Shown piece after piece: positions 13,559-25,900 of a stretch of DNA of 64,000 nt. The notes below the pieces were generated by a model. It was given only the letters and a program-made list of their open reading frames with translations. It was not told the origin of the DNA and did no database searches. The position numbers and the translations under genes were made by a program. Within the stretch, counting starts at the first letter, position 1. Each line of letters begins with the position of its first letter. The DNA comes from Cardiocondyla obscurior (lineage: Eukaryota > Arthropoda > Insecta > Hymenoptera > Formicidae), in the NCBI RefSeq assembly GCF_019399895.1, contig NC_091867.1:10615501-10679500 (forward strand). Reading direction: 5' to 3'.

Positions 13559-15629
13559 CCGAACGTTGCACTCACAAATATCATTTCATTCTGCATTTAA
13601 TTAAAACAATGGAAACACATTTCATTCACGTTTGTTATTTTGCGAAACATTTAGACGATTAGCCGTCGAATAGGAAATATTTTTAACATCAAAATCATAG
13701 TTTTTTTTTAGACGTGAAATTTTCAATAAGAGATACTGGATTAAAATCACGTTACGGATTATGGAATATTACAAACAAAATTATGTTGCATCTATTCTTA
13801 AAGTTATAGTCTGCATCCTGATGATGTAATAGTTTCTTTTTTATCTACTTAATAATTTGAAGTCGAAAAGCAAATGAGAAATTATTCTTTTCTCTCAGCT
13901 AATTCTATAGCCTTGATATTATAAGCTCAATTATCTCTTTTTATAGTGTTACAATAAATACAAAATATTATATGAAAATGTATATAGTCTTTGTATTATC
14001 TTAAGACGCTATGATCGTTCACCTGAGAATTAAAAAAATTGTATATCCGATTATTCAAAATTTTATTTACGTTACGTGAAGACTAGTAAAGTTCGGTAAA
14101 CTAGATAATGAACTACGAAGTTTAAGAATAAATAGGTAACGCTCGATCGTTTTAAACGTTTTAAGATATCTGCCATTTCGAAAAGACTCGTGAATGTTAC
14201 TGTTATTAGCCAAATAAATTGAAATAATGCGTCAAATAGAATGCGAATGAAATAAACGTTACATCGACTATCGATTAATACAAGATGCATGGCTATTACG
14301 CGTTCACTTCGTTACTATCTTAATATCTTCGTCAAGTTTGTCTTTTTTTTTCTTTTTTTTTTATTTACTTTCCTTATTTCATAAAAATCTTGTACGATCT
14401 ACGCGATCGCGTTACTTTTCTTGTTACTATCTATATTACAGATTTAATTCGCCGTAATTAATAGTAGTAATAAACGGGAGTTCTAGCAGTTCTTATCTTC
14501 TTTTTTTTTTTTATGGAGTAAGATATTTATAAGTGAAATGGCATAATCGATAAACGGTCGACAAGTACGGCTGTTTCATAATTACACACTTGTTTTCGCG
14601 CGAAGAAAAATGTATTTTTTTCTTCTTCTTTTTTTTTTTCTTTAAAATTTTACGTTAAAGATCAATACACACTTCAGCCTACTCACGGTCCGTTTACGGT
14701 TTGATCCTCTGATTGCTTACACGAAATATCCTTTTATTACTTAATTATAACAAATTTGATAATAGGAAACTGTACTGATAGAAACTATGATCGTGCGAGA
14801 TCGAGCCAAAAACGGATCGCATTACGAGACTGCGAGGGTACCGACAGTGTGTATCGCTAAGTCAAACGGGTATATAACGCGTACATTACTTCGAAATTAT
14901 GAAATTATGGGCAAGATCACGCGCCGCAGCCTTTTTCTTAGTATGGTTATTACATATGTACAATATTACAAATTATATTTGGTCGCAAAAACATTAATAT
15001 CCTTTGAATTTGGTCACGTGAACATTAATATCTTTAAATTGTTGTAATTTAAAGATATTTGACTTTTAAAAAATTCTGACTATATACTGTAATGAAAACA
15101 AGCCGCGTTACGAGTGAGTATTACTTAAATAACGAAACGTTCTCACGAAAGAATTGCCGTACCGGTCAGCGTTTTTTTTTTTTCCTGTGTACAATATCAT
15201 CCGATCGGATAAAGAAACGTTTTCTACGTATGGCTACTCGCATACGTGCAATCCAATATATGTCTTAAAAATATCCGAGTAGATTCTACTTCTCGATAAA
15301 AGGCAAGAGAATTGTTCCGCTCGTGTTCATCCTATAGTATGATAATGCATCTACCGAAAATACACGTACTTGTTTCGTGTTTCGATGGATTGACTCTTCG
15401 TAGGTAGACTATAAATGATCAAATTCGGGGGAGCGAATTCGCGTAAAACTTTTTTTTTCTTTTCTTTTTACCTCCGCGCACACACTTGTCAATCGTGTCG
15501 GCACCTATTTGTGTATTTCAGGAGACCTACGGCAACCTATTGAACTCTATACAAATCTATGCGGCCGTGGCCATCTCGATAATCTCGATTTGCACTTAAA
15601 TAATAAATAGATGGAAAGTCGAAATTTCT

Positions 15630-15631
<2 letters not shown>

Positions 15632-15677
<46 letters not shown>
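15632..15677. repeat. (AT)n microsatellite
   Basis: About 23 uninterrupted AT units, continuing into imperfect TATTTATATA sequence to about 15703. Likely polymorphic in length. No function is implied. Confidence 0.95.
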
Positions 15678-15685
<8 letters not shown>

Positions 15686-17196
15686 TTATTTATATATATT
15701 TATATCACGTATTCGCGAACTCGCTTGATAATAATCGTGACGTATCTTACAAGTATGTATTATACACATTATATATCTCTATAAGATCGAAACGCCTCGT
15801 GTGTCGTATACCTAAAGTCGTAGTTTCCTTTCTTTCCATACTTTATATTATATACAAATTGCAAAATGTTTTCTTGACGAAAGAGCTGTGTTGATCTCTT
15901 TCTTTGGTGTGTACTTATATTTCTTTAATATTTTTCTCTCTCTCCCGAGAACGTGAATGTAAGATGTACATATATGATATTCGAATTTTTCTTCTTTTCT
16001 CACACGTTCTTACATCCTTGCATACAAACGGCGCACGCTCGCTCGCACTCATTCACAGTCTCGCTCGTCGGCATTCGCACTCCTTTGCATTCACTTCCTC
16101 GTAAATGTATTTTTCACGTGTTCTTGCGCGCGTACTTAACTCTTTTGGATGCTAGATACATAATTATCTCCGCACAGCCTTTTGTACATGCTATCTTTTC
16201 AAGATCGTCGTGTAATCGTAATTGCGACGTGATTCTGCGAATTTGTAGTTTTATCACGTCTTAAAAAAAATGATCAAGTGCGGGAATATCGGAAAGCGAA
16301 CGTAAAAATTGTACCGCTGAATACGCTGAAATAGATGTTTGAAATATTACTCCGTCAGTTCCAAAGTAACGAAATTTTTCTTTCGTTTATTTCAATCCGC
16401 TCTAACTTATCAGCGTTATCAAGGGTTTTTTGAGACGCTCTACACTTGAGATTCTGAATGCGGTCAAATTTTTATTGAGAAACGAAAATCTCAAATCGAC
16501 CAATAAAATTGTGAATGTAAAACGATATATGTAAATCTATATTAATTTTTACGATAGATATTATTGCAGTAAATATTTTTAGTTATATTTTTTTTTTCTA
16601 GGAGAAAAATATAACTTTGGCCACGAAAGATCAAAGATAACACATTGTTACATATTATGCACTAAAAGTAAACTTGTATCACTGCGGAATTATCACACAT
16701 ATAGAATCTCATCGCTTGTCATAACTTAATGACGCTTGACGCTGACGAACCACACAGCCATTTATCTCTTTAACATAAATTCTCGCTTTCTCACTCGTTG
16801 AATTTTTCATTCTTCACTCACAGGCGCATCGAAAATTCATTCCCGTCACGATCGGGATTGAACAATTTCAGCAATTCAATTTTTAACCGATCCCCAATCT
16901 CTCAACTATTTAGACAAATTTACTTTCGCTCGACGAAAGCGGAACGCGATAAAAGGGAGAGAGAGATTAAGAGAGATAGAAGGGAAAGAGAGAAAGAAGA
17001 GGAGAGAAAGAGAAAGTACGAGAAGAAGAGAACTCGGAGCGGTGGTGATAGCCGTCTCGACGACGACTGAAATTCGTTGAAGCCGCCGGCTGTCGGGCAG
17101 AGGCACAGGCTCCCCTCAGACGGACACCCGCCGCGGTTGCTCGTGGTAGTGATCCGGCTGGTCAAGGAGTATTACACTCCTTGCGGCAGAGCAACG

Positions 17197-20100
17197 TCAG
17201 ATGCTGGCGCGGTGATGATATAGCGGCGTTAAAGGTAGCAACGGAGCGTGCGGCGCCGGCTGCCGATCGTCGCCCCATACGCTCGACGCCGACAGCTGTT
17301 GCATCGGCAGCAAATGCGAAATTTTGCCGGGCGAACGGCGCACCGTGAAGCGCGGTCTCCGCTGCTTTCTTTGGAATCCACTGCAGCGGCAGCTGCACAC
17401 CGACGCCTCGTCGTCTAACGACATCGCGTTGCCGTGATTGCCAATTTGGCCGGACAATATCGAGCCGTTGGCCGTTATCACGTCACCCTCGAGACGCACC
17501 GCGCCTTGGGCCGCCTGCGGGAGTGCGAAGATGCTCGATTAGTGTTCTGTACGTGTCAGACGTTCATTGGAAAAATGGACAATTAAATGGTTCGTTCAAT
17601 AATGCCGTTTTAATCTGTGGATGTCGAAAACTCGTTACTTCATTTGGTTCAGCGAGGTAAAACGTACGGAGAGTCTTGCGACGCTAATCATGCAATAAAA
17701 TAAAATGAATAGACGTATATATTTTTTTGAGAAGTTGGAAACTCGTACCTGTAATGCTTCGGCTTCATCTCGTCTCTCATCCTCCGTGTTCATAGTCACG
17801 AATCTCAAAACCAGTAAATTAAGCGAGGCCGCAACGATCGCCAAGCCGAAGAGGATAAATATTAGGGCAAACATCACGTACTCGGGTTTTTTGTTGAGCG
17901 CGTTGTCTTTCTGCAACGCGACCATGTCGCCAAAACCGATTGTCGTCAAGGTGATGAAGCAATAATAAATAGAATCGAAGTAGGACCATCCCTCGTATCT
18001 GGAGAAGGCGGCGGCGCCGCCGGCGATCGTCAGGCACGACAACGTCGTTACTACGCAGATGAGATTCATCTCCGAGGCCTGCAATATACATTACGTGTTA
18101 ATTTCTAAGTCAAATTGGCATTACATATTATTACATGCATGTAATAAACATTTAAAGTGCAAAACTTGGAATATAATTTAATTTTTAATAGAGAAGCGAT
18201 CGAACATTATCATTAAAGAAGAAGAAAGTGAGTATAAAAATTAATTCATACGGTAATCTATGAACTTTCCCAAAATTCAATGCCATCTACTTTTACTCCG
18301 CACGAGTGTCTCTGCTTTAAATTAATTGAATGGATTTTACTCGAATTCTATCGACTCCACCTGGATTATTGCAGTAATGCTACTTGAATTTTGAGCAGGA
18401 ACACACTTTCATGCTCGTTTAATTAACTTTTATAATTCCCTCTGAAGAGATTACGAATTTCAATGTCGCTCGAGAAATAGAACGTGATGAAATCCGGCCC
18501 GGATGCGCATGCGAGATGAAAAACAAGCCAACGTAGCACGTGGATTGGCTAAGCTTATCGTTACCTGGACGTCCCTACAATTTAGAAGCGTCTTTACGCT
18601 TCGTATTACGACAGACGAGAACTTATTCAAGCGTTCTCCTATACTCTGGAACATTACGAGCCCTAGTGGGATACCGATGATCGCGTAGAACATCGTGAAC
18701 AATTTGCCGTATACGGTGTTCGGCGTCGAGTGTCCGTAACCTGAAATATAAATGAAATGCGGAACAAACTTTAACGGCCCCTTTCCAGCTTTTCGCGAAC
18801 AATCGGCAGAAATACAACGGCCGGCTTCACAAATGTAAGCGCGACATTTCGCGCGAGAACTGGGGAAACATAGCGCACAGTGTGGAGCCCCCCGCGTATC
18901 CTCTGTCCCGATGGAAAACAGCTAAATCGATTAAAACGCATTGACTGGCAAATATATCTGACAATCCGTCCGCGCGTTGGTTCAACAATCACTCTCGATT
19001 TCAAAATCGCGATCGTTTGCCTATGAATTTTCGCAAAAATCACTTTACGCGACGAATAAAAAAAAAAGAAAGATAAAAATTAACGTACGTCTGAAATAAT
19101 AGCAGAAAGGTTTCGAACGCAAAGAAACATTTTGTTTTTGCTATTATGCAAAAGAATAAAAAAAAAAGAGAAAAAAAAGGTAGTCTTTTTAACAAAGTTT
19201 AAAAGGGATCTGAATTGCAAATCAAACTTGTTATTTTTTTTTTCTTTTTTTAAATTAACGCATTTGGGTATTGGCCAAACGGGTTATCGTGAAAGTTTTC
19301 AATGCAAATGGATAGTAACGTAACGGCAGTTACGAGTAATAAACTCAATTTGAACGGCCAGATGATAATCGGAGCGACGGAGTAACTCTGCGGCATGTAC
19401 CTATCGTGGTGAGGACCGTTGTGGCGTAATAAAACGCGCCGGTAAATTTCCACTGCTGGCCAGCTTTGTGAGGTTCTGTCTTCAGCACCACTGTTTCCAT
19501 GATCTTGAAGTCCTCCTCGCTTATATTGTATTTTTCTATGATCATTTTCTCAGCGTCTGCAAGAAAAACGAGCGTGTTAATTAAATTGTCGACGTTAAAA
19601 TTCGAGGATGTCAAGAATAAGCCAAAGCTTCGTACAAATATCATCATACGTGTCTTGAATTTTGGATAATAACTTGCGTGCGAAAATAACATAAAATTTC
19701 TCACAATTTAAAAAAAAATTTTGGTGATTTTAATTGTACAAAAAAATGTTTTGAGAAAAATAGAAGGAGAGAATCAAGTTCCTGAGTTTCGACATATTGA
19801 GATAATGTTTCTCTGCATAACGTACACCCCGATGTCTCGTACAAATACCGCCGTCGCCGCACACACGATTGCACACTAATGCCTCTCTCATTCTTACATA
19901 GCGCACATTGTTCGGTATATAGCTAAGTAATCTGCGCAAATGGCAGTAAAGGGGCTTAAGGAAACCTCAGACTACACAGATGCCTAAAACCGTCGTAGAA
20001 ACGTCTATAAGAGACATTTCACGTCTCCGATGATCTTACCAAGTTCTCGTACGGCGCTTACTTTTCACTTAGTTCCATCCGCGTTCAAAGAAATTCCGTG

Positions 20101-20503
20101 GAAGTCCAATTGAGAAAAATTAAATAATTGTTATATACACAAATTATATTTTACAAAATCCAAGTACAACACGGTTTAATATCCCTAAAAAATTCTGCAC
20201 TAACAACACACTTTTCTTTTCCTTAAAAGAAAAGCGAAGAAGCAGACTCTGAGTTTAAAATAAAAAAAATAAAATAAAATAAAATAAAATAAAATATTTA
20301 ACATACAATTAATTGGAAAGGAACATTCCGCGTTTACCTCGAAGCTACACGGAGCATAAACGGTTCGATTACTCACCATCTAACGCTTCTTTGCGTGATT
20401 TCTCCGTCTCGGACTCGAGCACGTCGAAGATTGCAGCACCGACGAGGAGATAGGTAAGCGTAAAGACGATTAATGATATAGTCCGGACGTTTTGCTTCTT
20501 CAT
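17197..20503 (-). CDS. Task: TASK-type two-pore-domain potassium channel, five coding exons
   Basis: Minus-strand coding exons: 20503-20377, 19556-19401, 18740-18565, 18078-17749, 17514-17197. All have GT-AG junctions, sum to 1107 nt and encode 368 aa. The product is a background K+ channel subunit of the plasma membrane, expected to dimerise. In order: MKKQNVRT and M1 (about 8-27), the extracellular cap with N-glycosylation site N53-I-S, first pore TTIGYGH with H98 (the extracellular pH sensor of TASK channels), M2 and M3, second pore TTIGFGD (198-204), M4, then VLRFVTMN (VLRFxT 243-248, the segment linked to anaesthetic and receptor modulation in mammalian TASKs). These residues have the same numbering as in mammalian TASK-1/3. 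The cytosolic tail is about 120 aa, with a CSCRC cluster and an RRPRF basic patch. It ends in HRASI, resembling the C-terminal 14-3-3-type motif of TASK channels. Intron 1 (20376-19557) carries an (AAAAT)n run near 20270-20295. Whether this is the Task6 or Task7 orthologue of flies cannot be decided here. Confidence 0.95.
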
Positions 20504-20556
20504 TCTCTAGTGAGCCACATGCTCACTAGCAGGGCCCCGGCCCTAATTACTTGCAT
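20500..20556 (-). CDS. Upstream ORF overlapping the TASK start codon
   Basis: An 18-codon frame (MQVIRAGALLVSMWLTRE) in the inferred 5' UTR. Its TGA (20502-20500) overlaps the channel ATG (20503-20501) in an ATGA arrangement. A second in-frame ATG lies at codon 13. Such an arrangement can limit translation of the main frame or allow reinitiation; this is inference, since the transcript start is not known. Confidence 0.4.
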   Translation of the reverse strand: MQVIRAGALLVSMWLTRE

Positions 20557-21300
20557 CGCTCAGTGAGATACGATTTGGGTTGCCGGGCCTATGACGAACC
20601 CATTTCCTCTTCTTCTTCCAAAGGTAACACCTGACGGGGCTCCTCTCTTCTTTATTGAAACGCTAGACTTGAGAAGGCGCGATTCCTCGTCTTCGTAATA
20701 TCTGCTTTCCTGCTGCGGCAATCTCGCAATCGTCTCCGTTAATCCGAATCCGCCGCACCTCCTTTGCCCTATCAAAGCTGAAAGAAAGCGTCTAGTAAGA
20801 AACGTGCGTCGCACAGACGGGCGAATTTATCGTGCGATTGAAATCAGACCGACGGCAAATATCTTTGTATAAAATATAACGCGGGAGACCGTGGCGTATG
20901 CCGTAATTGGAGCACCGAATCGATCTCGCAACCAAAAGCGAGAGCCAATGATACGGATGAAATTTACGAATCTGATCCGACGGTGCCTCGCGTTATTTTT
21001 AAAGATGTGGGTCACTTAAGAATGAGCCGCGAAGATTGAAATCGATTTCATTCAACGCTTTTTAGTACTCTTTCCCCGAGTGTTCGGTTCTTTCATACAG
21101 AATCGCTTTCCTATAACTTGAAATTCAGATGCGGGGAGGTGTAATCGTTCTTGAGCGAGGAAAGGAAGGAGATGACTGGTTTTAGAATTTTTTTTGGGGG
21201 GGGGTTTTTTATTGGCAAGAATCTTCCACGATGAGAATCGGGACCGAGGTTAAAATATGCCGATGTAGAGATCTGTAAGTTTAGCTCACCTGCAACCTGT
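20504..21300 (-). other. Likely spliced 5' UTR of the TASK gene
   Basis: On the minus strand a good acceptor (cgctttctttcag) gives a 5' UTR exon from 20777 to the start codon. A good donor (TTGCAG|GTGAGC) ends an upstream exon at 21300, leaving an intron at 21299-20778. The intron contains a T8G9T6-like tract near 21185-21211. The 5' end of the upstream exon would lie somewhere above 21301, close to the plus-strand repeat copy A, so the two would be arranged head to head. No coding is implied; an 84-codon frame at 20560-20814 ends before the real start and is out of frame. Confidence 0.4.
20507..20529 (-). promoter_or_regulatory. Hairpin in the TASK leader, three bases before the ATG
   Basis: CTAGTGAGC (20507-20515) and GCTCACTAG (20521-20529) form a perfect 9-bp stem with a 5-nt loop. 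A second GC-rich palindrome, AGGGCC-CC-GGCCCT (20531-20544), lies directly upstream on the gene strand. Both would lie in the mRNA leader next to the start codon and may impede scanning ribosomes. Confidence 0.4.
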
Positions 21301-21675
21301 TCCGCCGAGTTCTTCTTTAGGTATGACGAAGAGTTGAGCAAAATGATATGGCAGTGCTTTCGTTGCTCCCAGCTACAACGTACCCTCCATACCTCAGCTT
21401 AGCATCCCCCGCTGGTTTCCAAAAGTAATTATGAAAAGAAAAGAGAACAATAAATTCTGATGAGTGATGCGACACATTTAAAAGAGAAATTAATTCACGA
21501 TAATGCATTCAAGAAACGATGTCTGGTAGATTCGATTTAATTTCCAACTGGGATCTCTTTAAAAATTTCTTTAAAAAAAAAATACGCGAAGAGTACGCAA
21601 CTGCATTATTTATTGTAACGCAGCAAGTTTAATTTTCGTAATTTTTGCTAATAAAATAACTTTTTTTTGTTTCAG

Positions 21676-22861
21676 ATTAAAATCCAGAGGAAGACTTTCG
21701 TCAGAGGAGCACCAGCTTGACATTCTCGTTGGAGCGGTAAGTTTGCAATTTAATATTAAGCATAAAAATTTTTTTATAACGCGTTAAATCGTGTAGAGGT
21801 GAGAAAGAAAGAGAGAGAGCGACGTACAGGTAGCCGGGGGGAGGGAGGAGGAAGGGGAAGGGTGAGCGGCGTACGTGCCGCGCGAGCTGAGTTCCCCCAC
21901 TACCCCCACTCTCGCTCTGTCCTTCTCCAGCGGTCGAGTAATACGTACGTACGCAGCACGTGCTCCGTACGCATTAAAGATCTAGGCGCAATCGACGGGC
22001 CAGGGGCATATAATCAGGCGTGAATCATCTTCCTGAACTAATCAAGCGTACGGGCGACTACATCTTTTCGATGCAAAGTAAGTTAAAACCACGTGCACGC
22101 GTATATTAGACTCGTGTCTCTTTGCCGATACCGGAAGCATCAGCGAGTACATCGGGCTCGAGGGACGAGGGTTTTAATCGGCGGGTCCACGATAGATTTG
22201 GTGAATATTCATTCGTGGCGTAGAAATGCGGAGTCTAAAAAATCAGTTCATGATCGTATTTTAATAGTTGCGTAGTGAACGAAAGTAGAGGTCACGCGCT
22301 CGGCGTATATGTCTCACAAGGTGATCACGTGCAACGTAGGAATTAAATATATTTTCTTTTTGTTACAGGTCGACGTAGCTGCGTCCATCATCGTCATCGA
22401 GAGTACCGTCACCGCCGGTAATAATAATTTTACGAACTGCAGCCGGTTCGTCGGTCGCTTCGCGAATTTCGCTAAGTATTCGGGCGTAGTTTCTTGGCTT
22501 GATTGTAAACGCGAGTGTTGGACAGGAACGCCCGACAGTGTTAATTAATTTTCGCGAGTAAAATCACGGTCGGGGTGCTCGCGAGTGTCCAGTGCGCGGA
22601 AGGAGGACTCGTCACGTCCCATCTGAGAGGAGGAGCAGGCCTCGGATAGGCATCCTGCATCGGTGGAGCAACTTATAGGTAAGAATCAATTTTGTAAAAT
22701 AAAATCTTTATTAAAAAAAAAAAAAAAACTTTTACCTTTTTTTTTTTTTTTTTAAATTAATTTTATTAACTAATATACTGGTGTGTCTACATTAATATTT
22801 TCCATTTTATGTTACAGTCACCGGCAGAACTCTTCAACTCCGCTGAAGTTCATGCAGTTCG
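21676..22861 (+). ncRNA. Putative multi-exon non-coding RNA, copy A
   Basis: Splice-bounded segments on the plus strand: exon a 21676-21736 (tttgtttcag acceptor, GCG|GTAAGT donor); a possible first exon within block b, ending at 22077 (GCAAA|GTAAGT); exon c 22369-22678 (ttgttacag acceptor, ATAG|GTAAGA donor); exon d 22818-22861 (44 nt, ttacag acceptor, TTCG|GTGAGTC donor). A TATA-like TATAAC at 21775-21780 sits before a GA-rich run. The one open frame across exon c (79 codons, 22309-22548) is not kept in copy C, where indels break it, so I call the locus non-coding. Downstream exons are not identified; it could be a set of 5' UTR exons for a gene beyond 64 kb. Transcription is not shown by the sequence. 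Confidence 0.4.
21948..21971. promoter_or_regulatory. CACGTG-centred palindrome, copy A
   Basis: A 24-bp palindrome with one mismatched pair, centred on the E-box CACGTG at 21957-21962 and flanked by CGTACG-type words. The same element is in copy C and is decayed in copy B. CACGTG is the core site of Myc/Max and Clock/Cycle bHLH factors; which protein binds here, if any, is unknown. Confidence 0.4.
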
Positions 22862-22900
22862 GTGAGTCATATAATTTTTTATATTTTCTTTTTTTCATAG

Positions 22901-25900
22901 TTCGTAATCGTCTCTTAAAAAATAGCGCGCGCATAGTTTTTTCTAGTTAAACATATAATACCCCGTGCGTTAAAAACATGCGTGTCTAAGATCAGACAGC
23001 CGTGTATTACAGCAAAACAATTTTACGCGGGCGGGCAAGAGCGATGTTTTCATCAAAGATTACAACCTGCGGTAATTTGGGTGGATTGAAATGCGTGTTT
23101 ATTCATGAAACTGGAAGCGCGGATCAGTGAAATGTACATTTTACCCACATTTCGAACATTCAAAATTAAACTCATTGGAATCGTGTCCATTTCAGAGTCG
23201 TTGATTTCTACTAATATCCTCCGCATAGTGCTATTCTGGATTATCACGATAAACCTTTCACCTATACGTACCGCGTGCTTCGGCAAAGTTTTTCCCTTAT
23301 GGATATAATGCTCAAAAATGAAAAGGGAATAAAAACGAGTTATTCCGCTACATTAAACATGTAGGGTATTACCAAGTCGTATTTTTATGGAAGCTTTTAT
23401 GTGTACGGCCGCAATAAGCACTTATTGGAATATGAAATTTTCATCGGACTTTAAATAACGAACTTAATCGACGGTATAATAAAATTGTATCTTAGATTTA
23501 AATCCAGCCCGGCGTTATAGCGAATATCCGGCAGGTACAATTTCAGCGATAATAAACCGTCGGAAAAAAGGCGGCGTGCACATATAAATAACTCAAAATG
23601 AGGCATGTAAATGGTCGGGCATTTCGCGTTCATCTGCGTGTGTATGCGAAAAGAGAAATATGAAAGGAAAGGAAAATTTCGCGAGCGGATATCTAATAAA
23701 GAAATTTAAGATTGCTCATCCATCCAATTTGAGAGGAGTTCTAATAATTTCAAGCAGCGAATCTAGCAACGTCGAGTTAAATCAAATCCTCTCACAAATT
23801 CCCTTCCTCTCGTTTTTTTATTTTTTCTCTATTTTTTTTTTTAACTTCTCATGATTTAAATTAACGCTTGCGCGATAGTCGGTTTGAAATTGCCGACCTG
23901 TATTTTATTGAATGTATGATAAATTGCCTCAAAAACTTCCATCCGCTATACGTAGACGTTGTGGGGCAAAAAGAAAGAAAGAGGCAGAGGAGAAAGCCGT
24001 CTCTTTGCACGCTTAACTCGTGAAAGAAGAGATCGTAGAAATCCCTTCGTGAAGCAACGTGATCGCGATTAGAATCGCGGCGATTCTTTTCACGGGACGG
24101 AGGGTCTACTGAATGCACTCGAACCCCCGATATTCGCGACATTAGCCCTGAATTAATGATCGATTAACAAATCTGACGCTCAGAAGTTTATATCTAATCC
24201 ACGCATCACCGTGTAATAGAATTTTTTTTTAGTTCTCTAGTTGATACCGAGCAAACGACAAGTTAGATTGATTGCGTAAGTCATTTCTCGTAAAAAAAGA
24301 AAAAAAAAAGAAACAAGCTAAATATTAATTCATCGTTATTAATTGCTTCTATACAATATTATTTTCTGTACAAATAATTTTAAACGAGTTTGAGTATTTT
24401 TATTAGCTCTCTCTCTCTCTCTCTCTGATTTTTTTTTATACACATGAGAAGAAAACAATATAACACGCGCCCCAAAATTTTTCAATTATTTTAACACGTA
24501 CCGAAATATTGAACTATAGTAGTAGTAATTCTTAGTCAAAGATAAATTTCTCGGATAGTGTGCAAAGTGTCCCTTCTAGAACGTCGTGATGGATACTTTA
24601 AAGGGCGCAGAAAAATGATTGACGATCCCGTGCCCGCGCGATTTCGGTTACATACACGTATACCCATACAATATAAAGAAAACAAGGCCACACACGCTCC
24701 CTTTTTCTTCCGCTTCTTCTTTTCGTAAGAAGAATATCTTACGTCCGTTGACCGACCGAAAGGATGAAGGGCCCCGTCACGTTACGGGAAGACGCGTCGC
24801 AATTCCGTGTCATCCAGTTATTATCTCGCGATAGGATCTTCATTGTTATACCCTTGGACGGGTCACGAGTTTAATAACACCAGTTAACTACCGCGCCGTT
24901 CGCGGTGCTCCCTAATATCGATTATTATACGCACGTTTCTCTAAAGGGTTGTTGCGATAACGGCTTATTTGCTCCGCTGAACCAAGGGAAACAATAAGCC
25001 GCGGCAGACGAGTAAAGAACGATTAATTACGGTTATAGTTTCTGGGAAAAGTCTTTGTCTTCGGGGAAAGAAGCCGGGTGACGTATCTCCGGCCGACTTT
25101 TTTTTTTTTCTCAGGCGACGAAGAATTTTCCCTGAAGTCTTCCGAACGGCAAATTAATTTCTCCATTACGAATTTGTTTAATGTGAAAGATAAAATGCAG
25201 AAAAAAAAAAAAAAATTATCCTTCCGTCACGCGATAAGAAATAGGTGGGCGATTGCAGGCGCGTTATTTAATTAATTTGATAGGTAATTATTTTTTTTTA
25301 TACACGTAATAATATGTATCTATATCCCATCGATTTAATATATTAATAAATATGGATATTCCAAAGCGGCGGAGTGAATTAAAATATCGTTGTAGTCTCG
25401 AGGTTAATTTAGTCCCAGTTTGCAAATATCGTCCCTGGGGAAAAGCAAATACGTTGCGAGGAACCGCGTCTTTTCCTTCACGCCCCCAATTTATTTCCTG
25501 TGAGCGAGGGCATTATTAGGGTATCAATAAGCGAATCGGTGGCATACGTGTAAATGATCACGAACCCTGATCGAGACATATGTCGGGTGGGATTACAAGG
25601 GTCGCGGCCGTATTTTACGTTACATTACGCACGGACGTGCCGCCGAGAGGAATCCTCGTCCTTGTTCGCGTCTCGGGTCTCGGAACGAATTTTCGTTCCG
25701 TCGCGTCGCTCACGAGTCGTGTCGCGCTTATATCTCCGCACGAAATCGCCAAGTTCCCCGCGTGGGTTACCTCTCCCATGGGCGGTGCGTCGCGCGAACG
25801 TTACGGGTCGTCTCCGATGGGGTGTTTTCCACGACGGTCGTTTCGCAAATCAAATTTTCATTAGGCCGCAAAACGTACGGCGCACATTTCGGGGCCTTGC

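Larger units (their letters stand above)
9761..17196. other. Intergenic region between the two minus-strand genes
   Basis: I see no gene. The stretch is AT-rich with many poly-T/poly-A tracts, a 32-T run and a long AT microsatellite (both listed separately), and an AT-rich patch near 13015-13050. An A/G-rich patch lies at about 16940-17035. The last kilobase before 17197 should contain the 3' UTR of the potassium-channel gene. AATAAA on the minus strand occurs at several places, for example near 16472, without a clear choice. Confidence 0.5.
21610..22900 (+). repeat. Copy A of the duplicated spliced segment
   Basis: This segment matches copy C (50.1-52.1 kb) over most of its length, in the same orientation, and its middle also matches copy B (32.4-32.7 kb). 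Between A and C, 63 bases are identical at 22065-22127 and 50459-50521, across a donor site and into the following intron. The order here is: acceptor-exon a, TATA-like/GA-rich block b, exon c, exon d. The equivalent of exon a lies after block b in copy C, so copy A may begin with the tail of another, older unit. Confidence 0.85.

Noticed and set aside
20560..20814. 84-codon minus-strand frame as an alternative N-terminus of the channel
   Set aside because: It ends in a stop before the TASK start codon, is out of frame, and crosses a likely 5' UTR acceptor at 20778. The TASK N-terminus is complete without it.
22309..22548. 79-codon frame spanning exon c of copy A as a small protein
   Set aside because: It crosses the acceptor at 22368, and the homologous exon in copy C has indels that break the frame.
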